A program made the position numbers and the translations under genes. From Tausonia pullulans (Eukaryota; Basidiomycota; Tremellomycetes; Cystofilobasidiales; Mrakiaceae): 64,000 bases of DNA. Location: positions 260,501 to 324,500 of the forward strand of contig OX637639.1 of the NCBI GenBank assembly GCA_951802195.1, given 5' to 3'. Position 1 is the first letter of the stretch; every line of letters starts with the position of its first letter. The notes beneath the pieces were generated by a model. It did not search any database. It was not told where the DNA came from and was given only the letters and a program-made list of their open reading frames with translations. Shown one piece after another: positions 29,786-39,194 of this stretch.

Positions 29786-30201
29786 ACTGAGGACCCCATC
29801 GCGAGAGCGCACAAGCAAGGCTGTTGGCAGCAAAGGCAATGTCGGGGCGGTCGACGGTGGCAGGTAAAGGAGACCGCCGACGAGGGAGGGGAAGGGCTTG
29901 GTCTTGGCCTCGGCGACGTCGGCATCAGATGCGGTAGAGTTGCGGAAGCCAGAGGGGAGTGGGGTGGAAGCCGGGTTGCAGTCAGTCATGCCGAACTTGG
30001 AGAGGAGGGCGTGGACATAGAACGGGAGGGAGATGAAGAGCCGACGGGTGGTGCGATCGCGGTGGATGCTGATGCCGAGGAAGTAGGAAAGTGGGCCGTT
30101 GTCCTTGATCTCGTACTTGGCGCGGATGTCGGCCTTGAACGCGTCAAGGCGGTGCGGGAGGAGCAGGCAATCATCTCGTCGTCGACATGGGTGGAGACAA
30201 G
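29786..30201 (-). pseudogene. Copia-3 reverse-transcriptase fragment (left arm)
   Basis: This is a fossil piece of a third copia lineage, different from copia-1 and copia-2. The frame contains KYEIKDNGPLSYFLGISIHR, the characteristic segment after the catalytic YxDD of copia reverse transcriptases, and then a short region before RNase H. It is flanked by LTR fragments of other families, so only this approximately 416-bp piece survives. Its inverted partner is 44,906-45,321. Confidence 0.82.
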
Positions 30202-30375
30202 TTTGAAGGTCTATGTTCGCCCTGGAGTCCAATGTGGTTGCAAGCTTATTTCATATACCCACTCGACTCTACCCGCTCATATAAGGTTAACCTAGTGGCG
30301 TAAAAAGTACTACAAAGGGAGGACAAGGGATGAAAACTACTAGATTATAGGTCTCCGTGAATCGCTCCTTCCAAC
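30202..30375 (-). repeat. Solo copia-1-type LTR (left arm)
   Basis: About 174 bp, nearly identical to the copia-1 LTRs, lies beside the copia-3 fragment with slightly altered ends. It is shared by both arms (partner 44,732-44,905), so a copia-1-type insertion predates the duplication. Confidence 0.88.
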
Positions 30376-30600
30376 TGTTGCGATTAGCCTGCCAACTGTT
30401 GCGATTAGCCTGCCAACGAGAGAGAAGGTCTGGTAGAGGACCTTCAGAACAAGTGAAGGTCCACTGCCAGGAGAGAGAGAAGAAGTGAGCTTAAATAGTG
30501 TAGCTATGCGGCAAGGAATATTCAAAAGCTGTGCGCGGCACTCCGCAGCTTTGGCACTCCGCGCAGCGCTCTCACGGCGCCACCACCACAATTTCCAACA
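30376..30600 (-). repeat. Copia-2b 3' LTR with a 21-bp terminal duplication (left arm)
   Basis: A 204-bp LTR (30,397-30,600) has a tandem extra copy of its last 21 bp (30,376-30,396, TGTTGCGATTAGCCTGCCAAC on the plus strand; its first 20 bases are TGTTGCGATTAGCCTGCCAA). It is shorter than the 324-bp copia-2 LTR because it lacks the internal CGGGTCC repeats. Confidence 0.85.
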
Positions 30601-30603
30601 CTC

Positions 30604-33566
30604 CCACTCGACGTGACGAGCGCAGCGCCGAGCCCTTCCTCCGCACTGTCCAGCCCAACCCCGAGCCCACCTCTGAATCTCTCCAGCTTCTCCCAGCCCA
30701 AAGGCTTGGTGAGAATGTCTGCGAGCATCGAGTCCGTCGGGCAGTAGCGGAGCGAGATGGTGCCTGACTGGTGGAGTTCGCGTCCGTACTTGTACGCGAC
30801 GTCGATGTGCTTTGTCCGTTCCGAGTGGTTGCCGTTCTTCGTCGTCTCGATCGCCCCTTGGTTGTCGACGTGGACGGGGATCGGGTCGTCGACGATGTAG
30901 CCGATCTGCTGCAGGAGCTTGGAGACCCAGACAACGTTTTGACAGGCCTGAGACAAAGCGACGTACTCTGACTCGTGCGAGGACCTGCTGATTGCCTTCT
31001 GCCTGCGACTGACCCACACGACGGTGCTGCCATAGACCTTGATGGCGAATCCAGTCGTGGAGCGGCGCGTTTCGTGGTCGCCTGCGTAGTCCGAGTCGGT
31101 CCAAACCTCGACGAGCGGCGAGTCGGGATGTCCTCCCAGCGTGAGTCCGTGGGAGCGGGTGCGAGCGACATAGCGCAGGATGCGCTTGACGGCTGCCCAA
31201 TGGATGGCCTTGGGGTCGTGGCTGAACCGGCTGACGACTCCCACTGAATAGGCCAGGTCTGGACGTGTACAGACCATGAGGTACATGAGGGAGCCGACTG
31301 CTTGGAGGTACATCGACCTGTCTGCTCCCCGCATGTCCTCGGACGTGGACCCCTCGCTGATGGCAAGCTGCTTGTGCTCGTCCATGGGCGTCCGTGCTGG
31401 CTTGGCGATGCTGAGACCGAACCGCTCGAGGACATCGTCCGCGTAGCGTCGCTGGGTCAGCGTGATGGTCTTCCTGACTCTGTCCCGCTTGACCTCCATC
31501 CCTAGCATCATCCCTCCGTCCAGCTGTCCTCGTTCGTCAATGACGAACTCCTCCTTGATCGCCTCCATGATCTCCTCGATATCATCCTTGCTCCCAGCAA
31601 TCGCAAAGTCATCCACGTACTGGACAAGGAGGCGCCGTCGGCCGTCCTTCCACCCGACGTACAGGCAGTGGTCTGCCTCGATGTGGTGGAGGTCGATGGT
31701 GTCGAAGAACTTGCTGGACCGGAGGTAGAAGGCGAGAGAGGCTTGCTTGAGGCCGTAGAGGGCCTTGAGGAGGTGAGCGACGAGCTTCTGCCCGCTCCTC
31801 TCCCCCTTCATCTCGTACCCTTCCGGCTGGTCCATGTAGACCGTCTCAACGAGGGGTGCGGTGAGGAACGCAGTCTTGAAGTCGCCCTGGAGGAGGTCGA
31901 GATCGTCGGTGGCGGCGATGGCGAAGAAGATGCGGAGGGTGTTCATGCGGGAGACGGGTGCGTACGTCTCCTCGTAGTCGATGCCTTCCCTCTGTGAGTA
32001 TCCCTTGGCTACCCATCTGGCCTTGAACTTGACGACCTGGCCGTCGTTGTCCTTCTTCAGCGCGTAGACCCATCTGCCGCCCACCGACTTCCTGTCCGGC
32101 GGCGCGTCGACGAGCTCCCAGACTCCGTTCGATTCCATCGACTCCATCTCGTCGTCCATGGCTGCCTTCCAGTACTCGGCCTGAGGGCTCTCGAGCGCGT
32201 CGTGGAAGGTCTTGGGGACTGTCGGTGGAGGGAGAGTGGGGAGAGGAGGTCGTGGAGGGTGGTGATACGGCTTGGCAAGAGGCACGTACCCTGCAAACTC
32301 CTCGTAGGTAGAGGGCTGGTCCTCGACGGTGTGATGGGATGATGCTTGATGCTGGGGGAGTTTCCAATACTCTGCAGGTGGCTGCCTGCTGCGCTGCGGC
32401 CTCCCACTGGACGCTGGAGGTGCGACATCTTGTTGCCGCTGCCTCGGTTCCGCTGGCGCCGGTGCCATGTCGGAGGGAGCTTCGTGCTCCTGCTCCTCCT
32501 GTGAGTAGTGCTCCTGCGAGTTGTGCTCCTGTGGCATCTTGTCATCTCCTCCTGTCTTCTCGCCTTCCCGCTTGTCCTCCCCCTTGTCGTCGACAACTGC
32601 CAGCGGCAGCTCTGCCTCCCCGGGCCCGTTCGATCTCTCGTCGAACGTGACGTTGCGGGAGAAGAGGATCCTCCTGTTCGGGTCTCCATAGACCTGGAGC
32701 CGATACGCCTTCTTGCCCTCGTCCTCCCCGTACCCGAGGAAGATGCACTTGATCGTCTTGGACTGATGCTTCTTGTGCGTTCTGTCGTGGGCGTACGCGA
32801 TCGATCCGAATATGCGGAGGTGTGCAAGCGGAGGCTTCTCACCGTGGAGTGCCTCGTAGGGGGTCTTGCCGTCGAGGGTCGACGTGGGAGTGCGGTTGAT
32901 GAGGTACGTCGCACAGTTCATCGCCTCGGCCCAGTACGATCCCCGGTTGACGAGGGTGTCGGAGTCATGCAGGAGGCAGGTGATCTTCTCCTCGATCGTC
33001 CGATTCCCCCGCTCGGCCTTGCCGTTCTGCTCGGGGGTGTCGGGGATGGTCGTCTGGTGGAGGATGCCGTGTTGGCGGAGGTACGTCTGGAATGCCTTTG
33101 ACTTGTACTCTCCTCCGTTGTCAGTCCTCAGTGTCTTGACTGACCTCCCTGTCGCCTTCTCCACCCTCTTGCTCCAGTCCACAAACGTCTGGTACGCCTC
33201 CGACTTCCTCTCGAGGGCGAAGGACCAGTGGTACTGGGTGGCATCGTCCCAGATGGTCATCATGTACGACCTGTTCTGGTGGGAGGGGACTGGCATGGGT
33301 CCTTGGAGGTCAGAGTGGACGAGGTCGAGGACCTGCTTGGCCTTGGTGGTGGAGGTCGGGAAGGGAGACCGGTGCTGCTTCCCTTGGAGACAAGGTACGC
33401 AGACTTGTTTGGCAAACTGCTGGATTTCGTCCTCGCTGACGTCGGGCAGAAGGTGGTCCTTGGCCAGGCGTTTCATGGCCGTCGGCGAGGCGTGGCCGAG
33501 TCTACGGTGGAGGATCGCGACCTGCTCCTTCTCGTCGAACTTGTATGCGGCGGCAGTGTCGCCCAT
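30604..33566 (-). pseudogene. Copia-2b pol fossil (left arm), 5' side cut by gypsy B2
   Basis: A long open copia Pol frame starts just upstream of the integrase zinc region (HRRLGHAS, CVPCLQGKQH). It runs through the integrase core (DNGGEY, EQNGKAERG), reverse transcriptase (QYVDDFAIAG) and RNase H (TDSDYAGDHETRRS) to ILTKPLGWEKLERF. Gag and protease are absent because gypsy B2 is inserted at 33,572. It is very close to the copia-2 polyprotein at 39,134-43,516 but has a different LTR subtype. A matching piece sits in the right arm at 43,882-44,447. Confidence 0.9.
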
Positions 33567-33571
33567 CTTGG

Positions 33572-33929
33572 TGTTAGGATTGGCCCAAGGGTCAAGGGCT
33601 GAGGATGACGGGTGCTAAGGGGAGGGCGTGTGTGGAATAGTAGACTGAAGTGCGGGCAGTGACACAGGCTCGCTTCGATGTCTTGGGCAAATTTGTCGAA
33701 TCCAAATGGTAGTCAGAGTGTAGAACAAATTGTACGATGAACTGAGTGTCTTATGGACTAAGGGTGAGAAAACAAAGAGTGTGTGACAGTGTGGCTGAAG
33801 AGAGGCTAAAAATGGAAGCTGAGCAATTAAGGGCGATGCTACACAGACGAGGAGCCGAGGTGGCGGGTCCGCGAGATTCTGCAGCCACATAAGCACAGAG
33901 CCTATGTAGTGAACCGTAAGATCCTGACA
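33572..33929 (-). repeat. Gypsy B2 3' LTR (358 bp)
   Basis: Its sequence equals that of both gypsy B1 LTRs. Confidence 0.92.
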
Positions 33930-33979
33930 GGAGCCCCCGGCTAAGGCCCGAACTCCTGAGAGGGCAAAGGACCTGAGAG

Positions 33980-36900
33980 CTAGGGGTTACGGCGACGAGG
34001 ACGGCGAGAAGGACGACGGATTATTCGACGCGATGGCTTGGGAAGATCAGGATGGGCGCGGTGGAAGGCTTTGAGGAGGCGAAGATGAGCAACGTGATCG
34101 TACGGCTCCCATGTGTCCTCCTCGTCGCGATAGCCTTGCCAGTGAACGAGGTAGAAGTGCTTGCCGTCGCGGACGTCCATCTTGATGATGCGTTCGACGA
34201 CGTACAGCTCTGGGTCGGCGGCGTTGACTGGAGACGCGGCAGGCTGGTGTTGACCGGGGTGTCCGGGGGCGTGTGGCAAGAGGAGCGAGGCGTGGAAAAC
34301 AGGATGGACCGGGACTGTGGGAGGCAAGTCGAGCTCGAAGGAGATGTCCGAGAGCACACGGAGGATCCGGAAAGGGCCGAGGTGTTTGACATCGAGTTTG
34401 AGCGAGGGCCGATCGGTAGTAATGTTGCGACGATTGAGCCAGACCAGATCGCCGGTCTTGAAGATCGGAGGGGAAGGATCCTTGCCGTCTTCCCCTAGAA
34501 AGGTGGTAGGACGACGGGATTGATCAGCGAAGGTCTTGTATGAACGTTGGGCAGCGAGGATGTGATCTCGGATCTCGGTATGAAGAGCGCGAAGCTTGGC
34601 AACTGTGGCATCGGCGGCGGGATTGTGCGAGGTAGAGGCGGCGAGGAGGTCAGATGACGAGAGAGGGTGGAAACCGTGGTTGGCGAAGAAAGGCGTGTGC
34701 TGGGTGGCGACCGCTAGCGAGTTGTTGAGAGCGAACTCGCAGGAGGGAAGGAGCGAGACCCAGTCGTCTTGATGGTGGTTGCAGAAGATCCGAAGGAAGG
34801 TCTCGACGACGGCATTAGCACGCTCGGTTTGGCCGTTGGCCGCGGGGTGGAAGGCGGTAGTGAAATGAGGGGCAGTGCCGATGAGAGAGAGGAAAGATCG
34901 CCAGAAAGCGGAGGTGAAGGTCGATCCGCGATCCGAGGTGATGTCTGTCTGGAAACCGTGGTGCCGGACAACGTGGTCGAGGTACATCCGAGCGAGCTCG
35001 GGAGCCGCGAAACCGGCTTCACAGTACGGGACGAGACGAACCATCTTGGTGAATCGATCGATGAAAACTTGAATGCAGTCGAGGCCGTCGGAGGTTGGGA
35101 GCTTGACGATGCCGTCCATGGAGATCATCGTCCAAGGGCGTGTCGGTGGCGGAAGCGGTTGGAGGAGGCCGAAGGGTGCGCGCCGATTTGTCTTGTTGCG
35201 GACGCAAAGGTCGCAGCCGGAGGTGTAGGTCTGAACGAACGTGTAATCAGAGGGGAAAGTGAACGAGCGTCGAAGAAGGTCGTGGGTCTTGCGAGCGCCA
35301 AGGTGCCCAGCGAGGCGAGGCTCGTGGCAGGCGCGGACGAGGTCGAGGCGTAGCTGGTGATCGTCCGGAACGAGGACGAGGCCGCGCGAGAGAAGGAGGT
35401 CTGTAGGGTGGAGCGAGAGACCCTGGAGAGCCTTGACATCGTCGGGAGAGCGAGGGCGATTCGGATGACGGAGGAGGTCAATGAGGGGGGCGAGTGATGG
35501 GTCGGCGAGTTGTGCGGTGAGAAGACGAGGAAGGAGCTTGGGGCGAGGATCGAGGTCGGGAATGGGTTCCGGAGGTTCCGAGTCAATGGGTTCGAAGAGC
35601 GCAGGGATGTTGCCGATAGTATTGAAGGAAGTTTGATCGAGGGGAGCTTGATTGAGGGGAGCGGCAGCGGCCGAAGGACGGGACCTGAGGTTGGCGGCAA
35701 TGATGTACTGGTCGGGTTTGAGAAGGCGTCTGGGTGTCTGGTCCGAAGGGCGACTCCCCTCCGAAAGGTCCTGTCGCCTCGACAGGGCATCGGCGACGGT
35801 ATTGCGTCCTCCAGGGCGGTAGATAACGACAAAGTTGAAACCAGAGAGGAACTCGGCCCAGCGGGACTCACGGCGGGAGAGGGCTTTGGAGGTGGTAAAG
35901 TACTGGAGCGACTCGTGATCGGTGTAGATGGTGAGAGGTGATGGGTGTCCTTCGCAGTAATGGCGCCACTCCTTGAGGCACTCGATGATCGCCAACATTT
36001 CCTTGTCGTGGATCTCGTAGTTGAGTTCGGCCGGGTTGAGCTTGCGCGAGTAGAAGGCGATCGGGCGGAGTGGCGAGCGAAGGGCAACGGCGCGTTGCGA
36101 GAGGACGCCGGCAACGGCGAAATCGGATGAGTCCGTCTCGAGGACGAGGGGAAGCGAGGGATCGAAGACGGTGAGGACGGCAGACGAGGTGAACTTGGAC
36201 TTGAGGGTCTTGAAAGCGGCGAGTTGCTCCGGTCCGAAGTGGAAGGGGACACCTTTCTTGAGGAGGGACGTAATGGGAGCGACGACTTTTGAGAACCGGT
36301 GGACGAAACGGCGGTAGAAGTTGGCAAATCCGAGGAAGGACTGGATGTGTCTGACCGAGGTGGGTACCGGCCAGTCTGTGACGGCTGAGATCTTGGAGGG
36401 ATCCATCTTGATGCCTTGAGCGCCGACGATGTAGCCGAGGAAATCGACCTCGTCCTGGTGGAAGGCGCACTTCTCCGGCTTGACCCAGAGGCGCGCTGTC
36501 AGGAGGCGCTCGAGGACAGTGGCAACGTGTTGGCGATGTGTGTCGAGGGTGGGGGAAAATATGAGGATATCGTCTAGATAGACGATGACGGAGATGTCGA
36601 GGAGGTCGCGGAGAGTGTCGTTCATAAAGTGCTGGAATGTGGCTGGTGCGTTCGTCAGCCCAAAGGGCATAACTTTGTACTCGAACAGCCCGTAGCGACA
36701 GCGGAAGGCAGTCTTCCATTCATCACCCGGGGCGATCCGAACGAGGTTGTAGGCGCCTCGAAGGTCGAGTTTGGTGAAGAACTTGGCAGTGGCCAGCCGG
36801 TCAAGGGATTCCGAGATGAGTGGGAGCGGGTACCGATTCTTGATGGTGATAGCATTGAGACGGCGGTAGTCGACGCAGAGGCGGAGAGATTTGTCCTTCT

Positions 36901-38155
36901 TCTTGACGAAAAGGATGGGAGCAGCGGCAGGTGATTTCGAGGGGACGATGAAACCTTTGGCGAGGTTCTCGTCGAGGAACTCACGAAGAGCGCCGAGTTC
37001 GACCGATGAGAGACCATAGATTGGCCCGAAGGGTGGCTGCGTGTTGTCCTTGAGAGTGATGGCATGGTCGTATGGCCGATGAGGAGGTAGTTCCGAGGCT
37101 GAGGACTTCTCGAAAACCTTGAGGTAGGCGTGATACTCCGGTGGGACGATGGCGGGTACATTAATCTCCGGGGGTGAAGGCTCACGGTCCGGGGGGTCAA
37201 GCGGGTCCGTAGGCGGGATAACAGAGAAGTAAGGCGAAGACCGGGTGGCGGAGATGACGGCAGGGAGGAGCGATCGGTGGCTGACTGGCGAGGACGAGGA
37301 CTTGAACTTGAACCTGAGCGAGGACGAGGACTTGGGCGAGGACGAGGGCTTGGGCGAGGACGAGGGCTTGGGCGAGAACGAGGGCTTGGGCGAGGACGAG
37401 GGCTTGGGCGAGGGCTTGGGCGAGGGCTTGGGCGAGGACGAGGACTTGAACTTGAACCTGAGCGAGGACGAGGACTTGGGCGAGGACGAGGGCTTGGGCG
37501 AGGACGAGGGCTTGGGCGAGGACGAGGGCTTGGGCGAGGACGAGGGCTTGGGCGAGGACGAGGGCTTGGGCGAGGACAAGGACAAGGGCGGGGACGAGGG
37601 CGATGAAGCCTCGTTGAAAGACGATGGTGGGACTTGACTGAGGGGTTTGGCTAGGGTGGGAGTTTCTCGTGAGAGGCAGGAGCTCCGGCAGTACTGCGAA
37701 TCGAAAACGAGGTAATGCGCTGGCCAGTCGATCGAGGGATTGTGTCGTTTGAGCCAGGGAATACCGAGGATGATCGGATAGTGACCAAGGGAGGTGACGT
37801 CGAAAGAGAGGGATTCGGTGTGTCGATGCCTAGGTACGGTGAGGGCCAGGGGAGAGGTGTGATGCGTGACGGCTCCCGATGCAATCGGGCGACCGTCGAC
37901 GACCTCGAGGGCGCGAGGGGCGTTCTTTACCACGAGTGGAACCGAATGCTTGTCGACGAGGGACGAGTCGATGAAGTTGGATGTGGCACCGCTGTCGATC
38001 AGTGCGTATGTGTCGAAGGAGGTGGATCCGAAGGCGATGGAGAGGGGCAGGACGACGTGATCTTCCTCATGAAAGGAAGCCGTGGGGATGTCGTCGGTGG
38101 AAAGGCAATGGAATGGGTTAGAGGGTAGCGAAAAACGGTCGACCGGGGGGAGCAT
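33980..38155 (-). CDS. Gypsy B2 Pol
   Basis: A 1,391-codon frame has the same translation as gypsy B1 Pol: protease, minisatellite-encoded linker, reverse transcriptase, RNase H, integrase and chromodomain. It looks whole. Confidence 0.92.
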   Translation of the reverse strand: MLPPVDRFSLPSNPFHCLSTDDIPTASFHEEDHVVLPLSIAFGSTSFDTYALIDSGATSNFIDSSLVDKHSVPLVVKNAPRALEVVDGRPIASGAVTHHTSPLALTVPRHRHTESLSFDVTSLGHYPIILGIPWLKRHNPSIDWPAHYLVFDSQYCRSSCLSRETPTLAKPLSQVPPSSFNEASSPSSPPLSLSSPKPSSSPKPSSSPKPSSSPKPSSSPKPSSSPKSSSSLRFKFKSSSSPKPSPKPSPKPSSSPKPSFSPKPSSSPKPSSSPKSSSSLRFKFKSSSSPVSHRSLLPAVISATRSSPYFSVIPPTDPLDPPDREPSPPEINVPAIVPPEYHAYLKVFEKSSASELPPHRPYDHAITLKDNTQPPFGPIYGLSSVELGALREFLDENLAKGFIVPSKSPAAAPILFVKKKDKSLRLCVDYRRLNAITIKNRYPLPLISESLDRLATAKFFTKLDLRGAYNLVRIAPGDEWKTAFRCRYGLFEYKVMPFGLTNAPATFQHFMNDTLRDLLDISVIVYLDDILIFSPTLDTHRQHVATVLERLLTARLWVKPEKCAFHQDEVDFLGYIVGAQGIKMDPSKISAVTDWPVPTSVRHIQSFLGFANFYRRFVHRFSKVVAPITSLLKKGVPFHFGPEQLAAFKTLKSKFTSSAVLTVFDPSLPLVLETDSSDFAVAGVLSQRAVALRSPLRPIAFYSRKLNPAELNYEIHDKEMLAIIECLKEWRHYCEGHPSPLTIYTDHESLQYFTTSKALSRRESRWAEFLSGFNFVVIYRPGGRNTVADALSRRQDLSEGSRPSDQTPRRLLKPDQYIIAANLRSRPSAAAAPLNQAPLDQTSFNTIGNIPALFEPIDSEPPEPIPDLDPRPKLLPRLLTAQLADPSLAPLIDLLRHPNRPRSPDDVKALQGLSLHPTDLLLSRGLVLVPDDHQLRLDLVRACHEPRLAGHLGARKTHDLLRRSFTFPSDYTFVQTYTSGCDLCVRNKTNRRAPFGLLQPLPPPTRPWTMISMDGIVKLPTSDGLDCIQVFIDRFTKMVRLVPYCEAGFAAPELARMYLDHVVRHHGFQTDITSDRGSTFTSAFWRSFLSLIGTAPHFTTAFHPAANGQTERANAVVETFLRIFCNHHQDDWVSLLPSCEFALNNSLAVATQHTPFFANHGFHPLSSSDLLAASTSHNPAADATVAKLRALHTEIRDHILAAQRSYKTFADQSRRPTTFLGEDGKDPSPPIFKTGDLVWLNRRNITTDRPSLKLDVKHLGPFRILRVLSDISFELDLPPTVPVHPVFHASLLLPHAPGHPGQHQPAASPVNAADPELYVVERIIKMDVRDGKHFYLVHWQGYRDEEDTWEPYDHVAHLRLLKAFHRAHPDLPKPSRRIIRRPSRRPRRRNP

Positions 38156-38287
38156 GGGAGGACCGCGAAGTGATTCTTTGGTGTTTTGAATAAAAAAGGA
38201 GTAAAGAGGGGGTCCAGAAACGTTGTCGAAAAGCGAGGGGCCGTTGGCAGACGAAGGCGAACCCGTCGGGTCGGACGGGTCGGCTAG

Positions 38288-38691
38288 TCACGCTGAGTCT
38301 TGATCGTTGATAATCTCCTTGATTGTGGCTGAACGAGGGACGCCATTGGCGGTATTGGTGGCCGAGATAGCCGAGATATTGAAGAATCGACGAGGAGCGA
38401 TGGGACAGTTGATAACTCGGTGGTCCTTGCTGGCGCAGTATAGGCAGAGGCCGTCGCGTCGGCGGCGCTCCCTTTCCGCGTCGGAGAGGGGGCCACGAGG
38501 CCGAGAGGTGGCGTCGACCTCCATGGGGACGGGGCCGGATGATGAGGCTGAGGTGTTGGTCACGGGTACGAACGGGAAGAAGGTACGACGAGCGGGAGGG
38601 ACGACTGTGGCGACGGTTGGACGGCTGACGTTGCGGGGTGCATGAGCGTGGCGAAAGTCGGTGAGGGCGTTGTCCCATTCGATGGCGGCGT
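38288..38691 (-). CDS. Gypsy B2 Gag, C-terminal part, truncated by the gap
   Basis: This part carries the CCHC knuckle (CLYCASKDHRVINCP) and the region before it. Upstream sequence is replaced by Ns from 38,692. Confidence 0.88.
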
Positions 38692-38891
38692 NNNNNNNNN
38701 NNNNNNNNNNNNNNNNNNNNNNNNNNNNNNNNNNNNNNNNNNNNNNNNNNNNNNNNNNNNNNNNNNNNNNNNNNNNNNNNNNNNNNNNNNNNNNNNNNNN
38801 NNNNNNNNNNNNNNNNNNNNNNNNNNNNNNNNNNNNNNNNNNNNNNNNNNNNNNNNNNNNNNNNNNNNNNNNNNNNNNNNNNNNNNNNNNN
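38692..38891. other. Assembly gap of exactly 200 N
   Basis: A round-number run of N joins a contig that ends inside gypsy B2 gag to one that begins about 21 bp inside a copia-2 LTR. The size is probably a placeholder. At minimum about 1 kb of gypsy B2 and 21 bp of the LTR are missing. Confidence 0.98.
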
Positions 38892-39194
38892 GAGAGAGGG
38901 TCTGGTAGAGGACCTTCAGAACAAGTGATATAGGCAGTGGCTATGTAAGGAAAGGTACGAACCTGGTAGAGAACCTTCAGAACAAGTGAAGGTTCACTGC
39001 CAGGAGAGAAGAAGCGTGGGCTTAAATAGTCTAGCTATGTGGCGAGAAATATTCTGACGCGGGTCTGGCACTCCGCGGGTCCAACAGTGCACGGGTCGGC
39101 ACGACGCGGGTCCAGTGCTACGCGGGTCCAGCACTACACGGGTCCGGCGCCCCCGCGCGGCGCTCTCACGGCGCCACCACCACAATTTCCAACA
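38892..39194 (-). repeat. Copia-2 3' LTR (visible part)
   Basis: It contains a cluster of imperfect CGGGTCC-centred repeats (39,058-39,150) that is absent from the copia-2b LTR, and a doubled ACCTTCAGAACAAGTG motif. The polypurine motif GAGTGGGAG lies just upstream on the minus strand. Confidence 0.88.

Larger units (their letters stand above)
6616..31166. repeat. Left arm of giant inverted repeat (about 11.4 kb shared plus a 13.1-kb later insertion)
   Basis: Read on the minus strand, this arm matches 43,882-61,152. Position sums are constant in blocks: 67,768 across the LTR and tRNA gene, 61,972 then 61,984 across the old LINE and its LTRs, and 75,107 across gypsy A, the copia LTRs and the copia-3 fragment. 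Each change of sum is explained by an insertion or small duplication in one arm. The outer identity stops sharply inside the LTR at 6,616 (right arm 61,152). Beyond it the last 17 or so bases of the LTR differ and the flanks are unrelated. The inner match stops at 31,166 because the right arm is cut there by copia-2. Protein-level comparison shows only scattered differences in the gypsy part and more in the LINE part. Confidence 0.93.
33572..38691 (-). mobile_element. Gypsy B2, second chromodomain gypsy, cut by the assembly gap
   Basis: This is a copy of gypsy B1 at a constant offset of 15,337 bp, inserted into copia-2b. The parts are the 3' LTR (33,572-33,929), pol (33,980-38,155) and the 3' part of gag (38,288-38,691). 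The 5' part and 5' LTR fall in or beyond the gap at 38,692. It looks whole as far as it is visible. By eye it is identical to B1, so either both are very recent or the assembler used one consensus for both. Confidence 0.92.

Noticed and set aside
38642-38933. Plus-strand open frames crossing the N gap
   Set aside because: They consist mostly of undetermined residues and have no meaning.
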